Below are positions 7,794 through 16,657 of a DNA stretch of 64,000 bases, one piece after another (the first letter of the stretch is position 1; every line of letters starts with the position of its first letter). A program made the position numbers and the translations under genes. This stretch comes from Geomicrobium halophilum. Its GTDB lineage: Bacteria; Bacillota; Bacilli; Bacillales; Marinococcaceae. The DNA is taken from the NCBI RefSeq assembly GCF_014207655.1, contig NZ_JACHHJ010000001.1, positions 1,426,001 to 1,490,000 of the forward strand, in the 5' to 3' direction. Below the pieces are notes generated by a model. That model was given only the letters and a program-made list of their open reading frames with translations. It made no database searches and was not told the origin of the DNA.

Positions 7794-10220
7794 CTATGCC
7801 TCCCCTATTTCACTAACGTTCATTTTCTGTAAGCGTAAAGCATTAGTGACAACGGATAAGGAGCTAAAAGCCATTGCAGCACCAGCCACCCATGGGGCTA
7901 ATAAACCGACAGCCGCAAAGGGGATCGCTGCTGTATTATAAACAAAGGCGAAGAACAGGTTTTGCTTAATGTTTCGCATCGTTTTTTGACTCATAAGCAC
8001 AGCATCTGCCACGCTGTTTAAATCTCCGCGCATTAACGTAATATCCGCCGCTTCAATAGCTACGTCAGTACCTGTTCCAATCGCCATACCTATATCAGCC
8101 GTAGCAAGGGCGGGCGCATCATTAATGCCATCTCCGACCATCGCTACTTTCTTGCCGTGACCTTGAAGCTTTTGAACTTCAGCTCCCTTTTCTTCCGGTA
8201 TCACTTCAGCAAGTACATGTTTAATCCCCACTTCACTGGCAATCGCTTCCGCTGTTTTCTGGTTATCTCCGGTCATCATTAGTACTTCCATACCGTTCTT
8301 TTGCAGACGTTGAATGGCACGGGCAGAGGTTTCTTTTACCGTATCTGCCACAGCGAGTACGCCCGCGTACACCCTATCAATGGCCACAAGCATAGCCGTT
8401 TTACCTTCGCTCTCCCATTTCTCTTTACGATCAAGAGCTACGGAAACTTCAATGTTATTATTGGTAAGAAATTGCTGCGTCCCGATCAGAATTTCCCGGC
8501 CCTTGACATGGGCTCGAATACCCTTACCAGGTACCGCTTCAAATGTTTCAGCATTCGGAACCGGAATCCCTTTCGCAGTAACACCATCGACAAGTGCTCG
8601 CGCCAATGGATGCTCAGATTGATTTTCAGCTGCGGCTACCAGAGATAAAAACGTATACTCATCTAACTGTTCAGCGTATACGTTTGTCAACGCTGGCTTG
8701 CCTTCTGTGATCGTTCCGGTTTTATCAAGGACGATAGTGTCCACATTTTGGGCGCTTTCCAAATATTCCCCTCCTTTGAAGAGAACCCCGATTTCTGCAG
8801 ATCGACCCGACCCTGCCATAATTGACGTTGGTGTTGCCAAGCCAAGTGCGCACGGACATGCAATAACGAGAATCGATATCGTTGGAATAAGTGCACTGCC
8901 AAGCTCCCCTGGGGTCACCAAGAAATACCAAGTGAGGAATGTAAGTGCTGCAAACACGATCACAATTGGAACAAATACGCTGGATACTTTATCAACAGAA
9001 CGTTGAATGTGCGCTTTTGACCCCTGAGCATCTTCTACGACTTTAACAATTTGTGCCAACGCCGTTTCCTTTCCAACTTTTGTTGCTTTCATTATGATGG
9101 ATCCGTTTTTATTAAGGGTGGCCCCAGTAACAGTGTCACCGATTTGTTTATCAATCGGCACACCCTCTCCGGTCAGCATGGATTCATCAACGGCAGAACT
9201 TCCTTCAACAATCTCACCATCCACCGGTATCTTTTCGCCTGGCCTTACTCGAATATGATCATCTACTTTGACATCTTCAATAGCGACTTCTATTTCTTTA
9301 CCACCGCGAAGCACGGTCGCAGTTTTCGCTTGCAAGTTTAGGAGTTTATTTATCGCTTGCGAAGTCCGGCCTTTGGCCCGGGCTTCAAACAGTTTTCCTA
9401 ACACGATCAAGGTAATAATAATCGCCGCTGTTTCAAAATATAAATCGGCCATCGCTTCTCCTGAAGCCATCCATTCAATACCAAGATAAATGCTATAAAA
9501 ATAAGCAGCAGACGTTCCAAGTGCCACGAGTACATCCATATTCGCACTTTTATTGAGTAATGCTTTATATGCACCCCGATAAAATTGCCAGCCGACCACA
9601 AATTGGACCGGTGTTGCGAGCGCGAGTTGCACCCATGGATTCATGAAAAGTTCGGGGATCCATATCCATTGGGTAAATTCAAAATGTGTGACCATACTCC
9701 AAAGGAGTGGGAGAGTAAGAATACTTGAGAAAATGAACTTTCCGGTTTGTTGTTCAACTGCTTTGTCTTTTTCTTCTTCAGCCGTTGAACGATCCGTTTT
9801 TTCATAAAGTTGGTAACCTATTTGATCGATGGCTGACTCCATATCAGAGATGGATACTGCATTGTGGTCATATGTCACCGTTGCCGTTTCCAGGGCAAAG
9901 TTCACATTCGCCTCACTGACACCGGAAAGGCGATTGAGTTTCTTTTCCACCCGGTTTGCACAAGCGGCACAAGTCATTCCGCTCACAGCAAATTCTCCTT
10001 TATCATGAACGACATGATATCCCAAGGATTCAATTTTTTCTTCAAATTGGGAGACATCGGTAACCTCTGGATCATAACTGACCCGGGTCTTTTCAGAAGC
10101 AAGGTTGACATTGGCATCTTCAACGCCTTCCATCTTCTTTAGACCCTTTTCAATACGAACAGCACAAGCCGCACAAGTCATCCCAGAAATTTGCAAGCTT
10201 GCTTCATCCTGCTTGCTCAT
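7794..10220 (-). CDS. copA: Copper-exporting P1B-type ATPase CopA
   Basis: 808 residues from ATG 10220 (GGAGG six bases upstream; the adjacent ATG 10223 is too close). Two N-terminal heavy-metal domains with CAAC ligands at residues 16-19 and 84-87, eight membrane helices, the Cu(I) channel motif CPCALG, phosphorylation motif DKTGTITEG, the SEHPLARAL segment of the nucleotide domain, [14 protein letters not shown], and a C-terminal [10 protein letters not shown]...NALRL helix pair. It pumps cytosolic Cu(I) out. Its own promoter carries a CsoR-like palindrome; copZ, its likely copper donor, is transcribed separately upstream on the same strand. Confidence 0.97.
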   Translation of the reverse strand: MSKQDEASLQISGMTCAACAVRIEKGLKKMEGVEDANVNLASEKTRVSYDPEVTDVSQFEEKIESLGYHVVHDKGEFAVSGMTCAACANRVEKKLNRLSGVSEANVNFALETATVTYDHNAVSISDMESAIDQIGYQLYEKTDRSTAEEEKDKAVEQQTGKFIFSSILTLPLLWSMVTHFEFTQWIWIPELFMNPWVQLALATPVQFVVGWQFYRGAYKALLNKSANMDVLVALGTSAAYFYSIYLGIEWMASGEAMADLYFETAAIIITLIVLGKLFEARAKGRTSQAINKLLNLQAKTATVLRGGKEIEVAIEDVKVDDHIRVRPGEKIPVDGEIVEGSSAVDESMLTGEGVPIDKQIGDTVTGATLNKNGSIIMKATKVGKETALAQIVKVVEDAQGSKAHIQRSVDKVSSVFVPIVIVFAALTFLTWYFLVTPGELGSALIPTISILVIACPCALGLATPTSIMAGSGRSAEIGVLFKGGEYLESAQNVDTIVLDKTGTITEGKPALTNVYAEQLDEYTFLSLVAAAENQSEHPLARALVDGVTAKGIPVPNAETFEAVPGKGIRAHVKGREILIGTQQFLTNNNIEVSVALDRKEKWESEGKTAMLVAIDRVYAGVLAVADTVKETSARAIQRLQKNGMEVLMMTGDNQKTAEAIASEVGIKHVLAEVIPEEKGAEVQKLQGHGKKVAMVGDGINDAPALATADIGMAIGTGTDVAIEAADITLMRGDLNSVADAVLMSQKTMRNIKQNLFFAFVYNTAAIPFAAVGLLAPWVAGAAMAFSSLSVVTNALRLQKMNVSEIGEA

Positions 10221-10252
10221 CATCTCCCTCCTTCCTATGATTTTCTACTTCC

Positions 10253-10281
10253 ATTATATTATACCCATAAGGGGTATTCAA
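10253..10281 (-). promoter_or_regulatory. copA promoter with CsoR-like operator
   Basis: Minus strand TTGAAT (10276-10281), 17-bp spacer, TATAAT (10253-10258). The spacer is occupied by the palindrome ATACCCCTTATGGGTAT (10261-10277), matching the TACCC-N-GGGTA form of CsoR operators, so bound repressor would block RNA polymerase. Confidence 0.82.
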
Positions 10282-10310
10282 GCATTTAGATTCATGATCT
10301 ACCCATTAAA

Positions 10311-10340
10311 AAAGGAAGATCCCTAAAAAGGGCCTTCCTC
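10311..10340 (-). terminator. copZ terminator
   Basis: GGAAG and GGG arms pair across an A-rich loop, and on the minus strand the stem is followed by TTTTTTAA. It separates copZ from the copA promoter. Confidence 0.75.
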
Positions 10341-10352
10341 TTCTTTCAGTAG

Positions 10353-10559
10353 TTACACAACATCATATCCTTGATCTTCAATGGTTTCTACAATTTCTTC
10401 ATGCGTTACACCGCTTTGATCGTACTTCACCATGACCGTTCCTTGGTCAAGGTTTACCGTTACTTCAGAAACACCGTTCAATTCACCGACATTTCCTTCA
10501 ACAGCGGAAACGCAATGGGCACATGACATCCCTTTTACATTTATAGTCTCTTGTTCCAA
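10353..10559 (-). CDS. copZ: Copper chaperone CopZ
   Basis: 68-residue ferredoxin-like HMA domain that carries Cu(I) to CopA. The metal site is MSCAHC with Cys 13 and 16. The start is TTG 10559: GGAGGTGA lies five bases upstream, and the resulting N-terminus (MEQETINVKGMSC) aligns with B. subtilis CopZ, whereas the ATG further up precedes the ribosome site. It follows the Cys-rich copper protein gene by 63 bp, so both probably use the promoter near 10970. Confidence 0.95.
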   Translation of the reverse strand: MEQETINVKGMSCAHCVSAVEGNVGELNGVSEVTVNLDQGTVMVKYDQSGVTHEEIVETIEDQGYDVV

Positions 10560-10622
10560 TAGAGTCACCTCCATGTCCACTATTATACCGCTATTAAGAG
10601 AAAATCGTTAAGGATCCGCTCA

Positions 10623-10946
10623 TTAGACAGCCATTTTTCTACACATCTCAGCACATTCGCGACATGCTTCTGCACACTGTTGACAATGCTCTTCCTCATG
10701 TTTTTCACATTCTTTCGCACATGCTTCACAAATCTCCGCACAAAGAGAGCAAGTTTGCTCTGCGAACGGACTATTTCTTGATAGCGCATTCGCAGTGTAT
10801 GCACAAATCTCAGCACATTCACGATCGATCCGAATGCATTCTGCCATATGCCCAACATGTTCCTCTTGCAAACACGCATCAAAACAACGGTTACAAGCCT
10901 GCATACATTCTAGACAAGCATCGATACATTCTTGATAGGTATTCAT
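10623..10946 (-). CDS. Four-helix-bundle copper-binding protein (DUF326/Csp-type)
   Basis: 107 residues with about 20 Cys, arranged CxxxC/CxxC along amphipathic helices (ECIDACLECMQACNRC, CSLCAEICEACAKECEKH, CQQCAEACRECAEMC). Such Cys-lined four-helix bundles (Csp family) store many Cu(I) ions. No signal peptide, so cytosolic like Csp3. A CsoR-like palindrome lies 23 bp upstream of the start codon and copZ follows, consistent with copper buffering in the CsoR regulon. Confidence 0.9.
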   Translation of the reverse strand: MNTYQECIDACLECMQACNRCFDACLQEEHVGHMAECIRIDRECAEICAYTANALSRNSPFAEQTCSLCAEICEACAKECEKHEEEHCQQCAEACRECAEMCRKMAV

Positions 10947-10968
10947 AAAATAACCTCCTCGCTCACAT

Positions 10969-10985
10969 CATACCCGGTATAGGTA
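10969..10985 (-). promoter_or_regulatory. Probable CsoR operator of the csp-copZ unit
   Basis: ATACCTATACCGGGTAT on the minus strand, a palindrome related to the copA operator. No convincing -35/-10 pair at canonical spacing was found around it. Confidence 0.55.
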
Positions 10986-10996
10986 TATGAAAAACA

Positions 10997-11227
10997 TCAA
11001 AAACTCATAAACAAACGTTCTTCTTCATTTAACCCGCACGTCCCACATTGAATTCGATAAGTTGGACCCTTATAAGGAATATGAAAAGGATCTAGTTGAT
11101 GCTGATCAAACTCTTGTACAACCTCTCCGCTTTCGGGGTTTAATTTAACTGCCTGTGGTGATTGCTCCATGATATGAAAACGTGAACGATTGGTTTTACA
11201 CCGTGGACAAACATACGTTTTTGCCAT
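10997..11227 (-). CDS. Small zinc-ribbon protein, unknown function
   Basis: 76 residues with two CxxC knuckles, CPRC near residue 8 and CGTC near residue 61, a typical zinc ribbon. AGGAGGGATC precedes ATG 11227. The 23-bp space to the csp operator suggests it ends just before that promoter and is not part of the copper unit. No named family recognised. Confidence 0.72.
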   Translation of the reverse strand: MAKTYVCPRCKTNRSRFHIMEQSPQAVKLNPESGEVVQEFDQHQLDPFHIPYKGPTYRIQCGTCGLNEEERLFMSF

Positions 11228-11311
11228 GAGTGATCCCTCCTGTTTTCCCTCATGTTTCCCCCATCTATATATTTTATCCAGACAAAAACGTCAAGGTCCA
11301 AGGTCCTTTAA

Positions 11312-11506
11312 GTTCGTGTTCAAAAAGAAGGACAACAAGAGCCGAGAAGTTTTAGAAAATGCTAGCTTATCGCCAAATCTAGATTTTCTTATGCTCTGAA
11401 GGGCAAGGTAGCCGTCTCGAGCCCCCTGCTTGCATCACAAAAGCATTCACTTCTCACGAAGGAAAAGGGGGTTTCTTTTTTGAGGACGTTTTCCGGACTT
11501 TTTTGC
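11312..11506 (+). repeat. Dispersed repeat family A, copy 3
   Basis: Begins GTTCGTGTTCAAAAAGAAGG, contains AAGAGCCGAGAAGTTTTAGA, TATGCTCTGAAGGGCAAGG, CCGTCTCGAGCCCCCTGCTT and CTTCTCACGAAGGAAAAG, and ends near TTCCGGACTTTTTTG. The interior closely matches the inverted copy at 18770-18975; both ends resemble copy 36961. Confidence 0.78.
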
Positions 11507-11515
11507 CACCTCTCT

Positions 11516-11629
11516 TTAATCAGGATCTACTTCATTAACCTCACCCTCATCCGGTAATTCTTCCTCACCAGGTGAACAAGCCGTGACGAACACTACCGCC
11601 ATCGCAAGAAACAGCAATTGCTTTTTCAT
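11516..11629 (-). CDS. 37-residue lipoprotein
   Basis: The frame from ATG 11629 reads MKKQLLFLAMAVVFVTACSP followed by a short acidic tail (GEEELPDEGEVNEVDPD). The basic start, hydrophobic core and VTAC lipobox (Cys 18) make a complete signal peptide II; the mature part is only about 20 acidic residues. A GGCGGTGAGGG purine-rich site precedes the start. It could be an intact mini-lipoprotein or the remnant of a longer one. It lies between repeat copy 3 and tRNA-Val. Confidence 0.65.
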   Translation of the reverse strand: MKKQLLFLAMAVVFVTACSPGEEELPDEGEVNEVDPD

Positions 11630-11757
11630 TGACCCTCACCGCCTTTTAAAGAAAGCATGTTCATAGATAACATCCCCTTTACTAAGCATACCTATCCGAT
11701 CAAACTTCATTAAGCTGCCTTTATCTATTCATTGAGATAAAAACTCAAAGAAAATCA

Positions 11758-11787
11758 TTGACATTCAATAGAAACATGCGTTATGAT
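11758..11787 (+). promoter_or_regulatory. Promoter of the tRNA-Val gene
   Basis: TTGACA, 18-bp spacer, TATGAT; the predicted start is about 15 bases before the mature tRNA 5' end. Confidence 0.75.
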
Positions 11788-11808
11788 TTTTATGTTGTTG
11801 AACAAAAG

Positions 11809-11884
11809 GTTCCGTTAGCTCAGTTGGGAGAGCGCTACCTTGACAGGGTAGAGGTCGCTGGTTCGAGCCCAGCACGGGACACCA
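11809..11884 (+). tRNA. tRNA-Val (GAC anticodon)
   Basis: 76 nt with encoded CCA. The acceptor stem GTTCCGT pairs with ACGGGAC; the anticodon arm CTACCTTGACAGGGTAG shows GAC in the loop; the T arm GGTTCGAGCCC is canonical. The sequence resembles B. subtilis tRNA-Val(GAC). A degraded recombinase gene begins about 125 bp past its 3' end, fitting a tRNA-targeting integrative element. Confidence 0.95.
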
Positions 11885-12009
11885 TTCCTTTATGACGGTA
11901 CTTACAGCGTTTCACTAAACGGAAAGCTACCTCTACCCTACCGCTAGGGTAGAAGTCACGACTCGTCTTCCTATTCGGCTCCTGACCGAATGAAAGGGGG
12001 CGAATTTTT

Positions 12010-13009
12010 ATGCGCAAAAATAAACGAACGCCGAAATTATACCGCACAAAGTATAACGACGAAGCTAAGCGGCCGCAGTGAAAATTAAGCGAGTTGCTTG
12101 ATATTTATGTTTTCGCGAAAAGTTCGGAGGACTGGCAACGTCGACGCTTGATAACAAGAAACGATATGTCAAGCAACTGATCGACTATTTCGGCGACATA
12201 ACAACGGATAACATTTCGCTCGATGACGCACGCGCTTATGTTCATTATCTTCAACACGAACACGTTCGCTTCGAAAACAACTGGTATGTCGCTGATAGCC
12301 GCAAAACGAAGGGCCACGGTGTGAAAAGCGTCAACACGCACTTGCGCATCATTAAGGCGATGTTTGCATGGCTTGACGAAGAAAAATACATTGCTTACAA
12401 CCCCTTTCAAAAGATCAAAAAGATTAAAGAACCGCAAGACGTTGTGAAAACGATAACGATTGACCAAGTGCGGCGGTTGATTAAAGAACCAGACGGACGT
12501 ATAACGGCTTTCGTGACGCCGTTCTCATGACGTTGCTTATCGATTCCAGCTTGCGTGTTTCGGAAGCATCAACATTGAAATAAAGAATATTGACTACGCG
12601 ACATGTTCGATTTATGTTCCGGCAGCAATCGCAAAAAACGGCGCCGCATCGTTACGTGCCGTTTAATAACAAAACAAGTAAGCTGTTGCGAGAGTTAGCC
12701 GCGGAAGTCGAAGACTTCGAAGTGCCGCACCTGTTCACGACAATCTACGGCAACAAATTGGACAAGTCCCGTTTTTCCCAAAAAATGAAAGAGTACGCCC
12801 AAGTAGCAGGCATTACGGACGCCACGGTAACGCCACATGTGCTTCGCCATACGGTTGCGGTTAACTACCTCATACAAGACGGCGACATTATGTCCTTGCG
12901 GCAAATTCTCGGCCATACGTCGCTGTCAATGGTTCAACGCTATACAGTCATGGCAGGGCCACACTTGCGAGAGCAGCACGACAAATATTCCCCTGCTTCG
13001 CTGATTTAA
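12010..13009 (+). pseudogene. Frameshifted tyrosine recombinase (integrase)
   Basis: Pieces of one integrase lie in at least three frames. A core-binding-domain segment (NKKRYVKQLIDYFGDITTDN) joins the frame of 12321-12530, then the first catalytic box LLIDSSLRVSEASTL continues in another frame, and the C-terminal part (12590-13009) carries PHVLRHTVAVNYL, LGHTS and the Tyr box MVQRYTVM. Several single-base slips and an in-frame stop mean no active enzyme. It lies next to tRNA-Val on the same strand, the usual layout for an element inserted into a tRNA 3' end. No duplicated tRNA end was found further right in the window. Confidence 0.85.
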
Positions 13010-13011
13010 CG

Positions 13012-13043
13012 AAAGCCCGGCACTGTTCGTGTCGGGCGTTTGT
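13012..13043 (+). terminator. Terminator after the recombinase remnant
   Basis: Stem AAGCCCGGCAC / GTGTCGGGCGTT with a TGTTC loop, followed by TGTTATG; moderate T-run. Confidence 0.6.
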
Positions 13044-13055
13044 TATGTTATGCCG

Positions 13056-13367
13056 TTATTGTTCCAATTCGATTTCCGTTTCGATGCTTTCGCCAAGATC
13101 GTTTAATTCGTCATCGTGCAGTGCGTCGAACCGTAATTCTACGATTTCAACTTCATCGGCCGTGGAATTTTCTAGCATGTAAATGGACGTGCCTTGTTTC
13201 TCCACTTGGCCCAAAAATTGGCCCTCAATACGTTCGCTTGCCATCATTTCCGGCTCCAACTGCTCGCCCGTGTCCGTTATCATGGTTGCTTGCGACGGGT
13301 AAAACGAAATGTCGTCCTCGCTTGCGTTCTCTACCGTCATGTCTACCTGGATATACTCAGCTTCCAT
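13056..13367 (-). pseudogene. DUF4352-type domain, N-terminally truncated
   Basis: 103 residues starting abruptly inside an immunoglobulin-like DUF4352 domain: MEAEYIQVDMTVENAS is normally preceded by a lipoprotein signal, linker and first strands. The remaining strands (SFYPSQATMITDTGEQLEPE, IEGQFLGQVEKQG) look intact. ATG 13367 overlaps the stop of the HIRAN gene as TAATG, and base composition changes here from AT-rich to about 48% GC, as if a junction had cut off the 5' half. It may still be translated by coupling, but a signal-less version is probably non-functional. Confidence 0.62.
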
Positions 13368-14314
13368 TAGCGTAAGTTATTTTCCTTATTAGCAAGTTCT
13401 TCCGCTCGATTTAAACGCTCTTTAAACTTCATTAATTTAGGGGATACATCAGAACGATGTGTATTTGACTCTAGTTTTTCAAATAATGATATAGCCTGTT
13501 TTAAGACTCTTACTTCTTCTTGATATTGTTTTCTTTTTCGGTAAATAATAGCTAATCGATCGTAAGGAAAATTACCTTCAAATTTTTCTAGAACATTAGC
13601 TTCATAAAATTCAATTGCATTATCAATGTATCCTTCTTTCTCTAATTTTTTACCATCTAAATTCCTATCAACGGAATCATCTGGTACCTTAATGCTTTTA
13701 TTATAAGATTTTCCTTCCACCTTTTTGTTATTTTTTTCGCTCCATATGTCCATTCTAAATCCAATACCTTTTTCATCAGTTGGATAGTATATAGTTTTAA
13801 TTGTTGCATTCAATGTATTATAGTTGGAGAGTTGCTTAGTATATTTACCAGGAACATAGCCTAAAAAAATAGTTTGTTCATTTCCATTTATTGTGCAAAT
13901 CCCATTAACTTTAATAGCATTTTTATCATAAGAATTATCCGGTTCTTTTTCTAGCTCTAGGTATATATTTTCACTAATCGCAAATTTCAAAGCGTCTTTT
14001 TTTCTCCTTTGTATACCTGCAATTGGAACAAACTCAAGGACTTTTTTAGGTGTTCCTTTTGGTTGAGGTGGATTTACACGAACCATATTTTCCAAATCGT
14101 CACTGAGTCTATATGCTTCATTAATTTTTCTCTTGCTTGGATCATCAATAGTGGCAACCTTAGGGAATAGTTGACCTTTGCTTAATTTATCAACTTTTTT
14201 ACTATACTGTTTATCACCTGCATTTTTTGTTTTAATGTTTGGTTTTTGCGATCTCATATGTTTAATTTCTTGTTCTTGTGAAGTTGAAAACATTTTTTTT
14301 AATAAATTAATCAT
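13367..14314 (-). CDS. HIRAN-domain protein with C-terminal TPR-like helices
   Basis: 315 residues from ATG 14314, which has AAGGGAG upstream; the longer frame to 14407 lacks a ribosome site. A Lys-rich N-terminal region (1-80) precedes a HIRAN domain at about 97-165, with its marks VPIAGIQRRKK, LELEKEPDNSYDKNAIKV and LGYVPGKYTKQL. HIRAN domains bind DNA ends or stalled forks in helicases and also occur alone in mobile-element proteins. The C-terminal part (about 230-300) has helical repeats like tetratricopeptides (EKEGYIDNAIEFYEANVLEK). Composition is clearly more AT-rich than the chromosome around it. Function unknown; it lies 222 bp downstream of the membrane gene on the same strand. Confidence 0.78.
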   Translation of the reverse strand: MINLLKKMFSTSQEQEIKHMRSQKPNIKTKNAGDKQYSKKVDKLSKGQLFPKVATIDDPSKRKINEAYRLSDDLENMVRVNPPQPKGTPKKVLEFVPIAGIQRRKKDALKFAISENIYLELEKEPDNSYDKNAIKVNGICTINGNEQTIFLGYVPGKYTKQLSNYNTLNATIKTIYYPTDEKGIGFRMDIWSEKNNKKVEGKSYNKSIKVPDDSVDRNLDGKKLEKEGYIDNAIEFYEANVLEKFEGNFPYDRLAIIYRKRKQYQEEVRVLKQAISLFEKLESNTHRSDVSPKLMKFKERLNRAEELANKENNLR

Positions 14315-14535
14315 GAATATAAGCTCCCTTATATTTTTTCTAGGGCCCTTGTACACAAAAAGGACACTTATACTAATTCCAAAATGGCTTGATTCAGAAG
14401 GACTCACTTATTCGCTTCACATACTCAATTTGGGTTATTCACCCGAAATTGCTTCTTGAATTTTGTGAACCGCTTACAATTCATTTTCAGCATTAAATAG
14501 GAACTATCTTATCTAAGTAAAAAGAAAAGCGCGCA

Positions 14536-15258
14536 TTAACTTTCATATTCACTTGGAAAGAGCTCTTTTCTAATTATTAACTTCAGATCAGTTTTCATTG
14601 AATCAATATCTTCAATTAGTTCTGCACTAGATATCACATCTCCACCAGCCCTTATCTTATCTTCAAGGTGATCTGGGTCGTAACTTAGCCATAATTGCCA
14701 TATTTTTTGTAAAAGATCACTTCCACTTTTTTCAATATCCTTAGATAAATAGAGAATCTTAAAATAAAAATAATTATTTGCCTCAATAATTTTTTCTTCT
14801 GCCTTATTATAATTAATTCTTTGCGATATTTTATCTAGATAAATCTTAGCTTGCTTTTTGTCATTGGTATTATTCCATAAACCTCGAATAAGTTCCCTAT
14901 CCTTAGCTATAATTTGTTTATCGTGCATCTCTGATTCAATCTCTTGAGCGTTCAAACTTTCAAAATCTAATTTCCCTCGTTGGAACCCTCTTAAACCTTG
15001 AACTGCCCCATTACATATTTCAATTAATTTGAAGAGCTCAGGATAACATTCATGTTTTTTAACTGTATATAATTCAAAATTTGTAAGCAGTTTATTTTGT
15101 TCTCCCTTTACTTCTTCAGTTAGTTCAGTAATTCTCCGAATGTCTTGTTTAGTAGCTAAATTTTCCCCCTTCTTTTTCATGAAGCTCGGAAGAAAATTCC
15201 CAATTATTAAACCGATCATTAAATACAGTAAGGAGTATAGATCAGTTTCCATTTTCAT
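14536..15258 (-). CDS. Membrane-anchored coiled-coil protein of accessory elements
   Basis: About 240 residues. One N-terminal transmembrane helix (LYSLLYLMIGLIIGNFLPSF), a KKKGENLATKQDI motif seen in many bacterial accessory-island proteins of unknown role, then long helices. There are no catalytic motifs. The start is uncertain (GTG 15261, ATG 15258 or ATG 15252), with only a weak GGAATTGGG upstream. AT-rich like the HIRAN gene; both are probably cargo of the same acquired segment. Confidence 0.65.
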   Translation of the reverse strand: MKMETDLYSLLYLMIGLIIGNFLPSFMKKKGENLATKQDIRRITELTEEVKGEQNKLLTNFELYTVKKHECYPELFKLIEICNGAVQGLRGFQRGKLDFESLNAQEIESEMHDKQIIAKDRELIRGLWNNTNDKKQAKIYLDKISQRINYNKAEEKIIEANNYFYFKILYLSKDIEKSGSDLLQKIWQLWLSYDPDHLEDKIRAGGDVISSAELIEDIDSMKTDLKLIIRKELFPSEYES

Positions 15259-15261
15259 CAC

Positions 15262-15883
15262 CCAATTCCAGATATTTTTATTCCATATAATAGCCTGTTA
15301 ATGAATAAACTGATGGAAATTTATTCATTATCTTTATTATAAATGAAACAACTTTATTTTCGCACCTTTTCTATGAAACAGTTTAGATTTACTTCAGTTT
15401 TTCCACCTTTGCTTTTACATTTGTCAAATGAACACGCTCGCCTACGTTTAACCATGGCAGGTAATTCGTTGACTTAGACTTCGGTTTAGAAAATTTTGTC
15501 GGAAAATTGCGGGCGCCTTTCAGAGCGCATATGTTCGTATAACCCCGGGGTGTTCGCCCCAATCGTTCGCACAAAATTATGTTCGCTATTTTCGAATCAT
15601 ACAAACGGAAGAACTCACTTAGCTATCGAACGAACAGCGCGGCAAGGTCGGCATGATCGCAACTTAACGTATAAGTGGCGCCGCCTTGACGTCGTTGAAT
15701 AATTAAATCTATTCTATCCGGCCGTCGTTTTTGTTGCGATACATGGCAACGTGCTACGTGTCTAAAAGTCTTAACTTTTGAACGTTATAAAACAGTCCTT
15801 ATATCGGCCTTAATTTCGTTTAGAAGTTAGTCTATAATCTAAAAGTACAAAAGATAGTTAACTTATAGACGGAGGTGTAACGA
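15262..15883. other. 622-bp spacer with an inverted repeat before the resolvase
   Basis: No gene is firmly supported. A 71-codon minus frame at 15389-15604 has no family and no convincing ribosome site, although its C-terminal part (LPWLNVGERVHLTNVKAKVE) could be a gene remnant. At 15830-15870 an inverted pair GTCTATAA / TTATAGAC flanks the resolvase start region and includes a TATAAT; this could be promoter plus resolvase-binding site. Confidence 0.4.
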
Positions 15884-16458
15884 ATGATCATAGGTTATGC
15901 GAGAGTGTCAACGACTGGACAAGACTATGAGACACAAAAAGAGATACTTGAACAGGAAGGCTGCGAAAGAATATTCGTGGAGAAGGTAACGGGAACCAGC
16001 ACGGCACAACGGACACTACTTGTGGAAATGCTAAAATTTGCCAGTCCGGGTGATACCGTGATCGTAACGAAAATTGATCGCTTGGCCAGTTCCATTATCG
16101 ACTTAAATAAAATCGTCAACCAGCTTGCGGAAAATGGCATTAGTGTTCGCTTTGTCAGTGATAACATGACGTTTATAGGACGGACGACGCAAACAGCTTG
16201 CAGACGCTTCTATTCAACGTGCTAGGTAGCTTTGCTCAGTTTGAACGTGACTTGATCGTAGAGCATACAACGAAAGGGCGTGAACGCGCAAAGAAGCAAG
16301 GTAAGCGTATGGGTCGGCCATCAAAGCCGGAAAAGGACGTCAAGCAAGCGCTAAAGCTGTATCAGGAACGGGGAACAAACGGCATGAGCGTGGCGGATAT
16401 AGTGAAAGCGACAGGCGTGCCGAAGTCTACCTTGTATCATAAAACGAAGCAAACGTAA
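15884..16458 (+). pseudogene. Serine resolvase/invertase with a frameshift
   Basis: The first 113 codons give a normal catalytic domain (IGYARVSTTGQD with the nucleophilic Ser, KIDRLASS). Near 16180 the frame slips; the continuation DDANSLQTLLFNVLGSFAQF, ERDLIVEHTTKGRERAKKQG and a C-terminal helix-turn-helix (GMSVADIVKATGVPKSTLYH) is in another frame through 16458. One base change would restore a roughly 190-residue Tn3/Hin-type recombinase. GGAGG precedes ATG 15884. Unless the slip is a sequencing error, the enzyme is inactive. Confidence 0.85.
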
Positions 16459-16657
16459 GGCAGACGACAGCTGGCGCAAGCGTAGGAGAAAAGCGAATAT
16501 CATTCAGGGTCGATGTATGCGGGGCGGCGTCGCCGTGATCGCGACGACCAATGAACATAAAAAAATAATTCGGCAGTACACGTCAACATTACGTATACCA
16601 CCGCAATTGTAAATCAATGTAATCTATACGTTAACATTTGTGTCGAGTTTCCTCATT

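Noticed and set aside
11885-12009. Possible duplicated tRNA-Val fragment (CTACC...TAGGGTAGAAGTC) after the tRNA
   Set aside because: The likeness to the anticodon arm is short and the stretch is itself a small palindrome (CTACCCTA/TAGGGTAG); not enough for an attachment-site repeat.
11835-12047. 70-codon minus-strand frame ending SRAGLEPATSTLSR
   Set aside because: It is antisense to tRNA-Val; this peptide is a well-known false ORF produced by the reverse strand of tRNA genes.
15389-15604. 71-codon minus frame in the resolvase spacer
   Set aside because: Only weak coding character at the C-terminal end, no start signal; kept as a note in the spacer entry.
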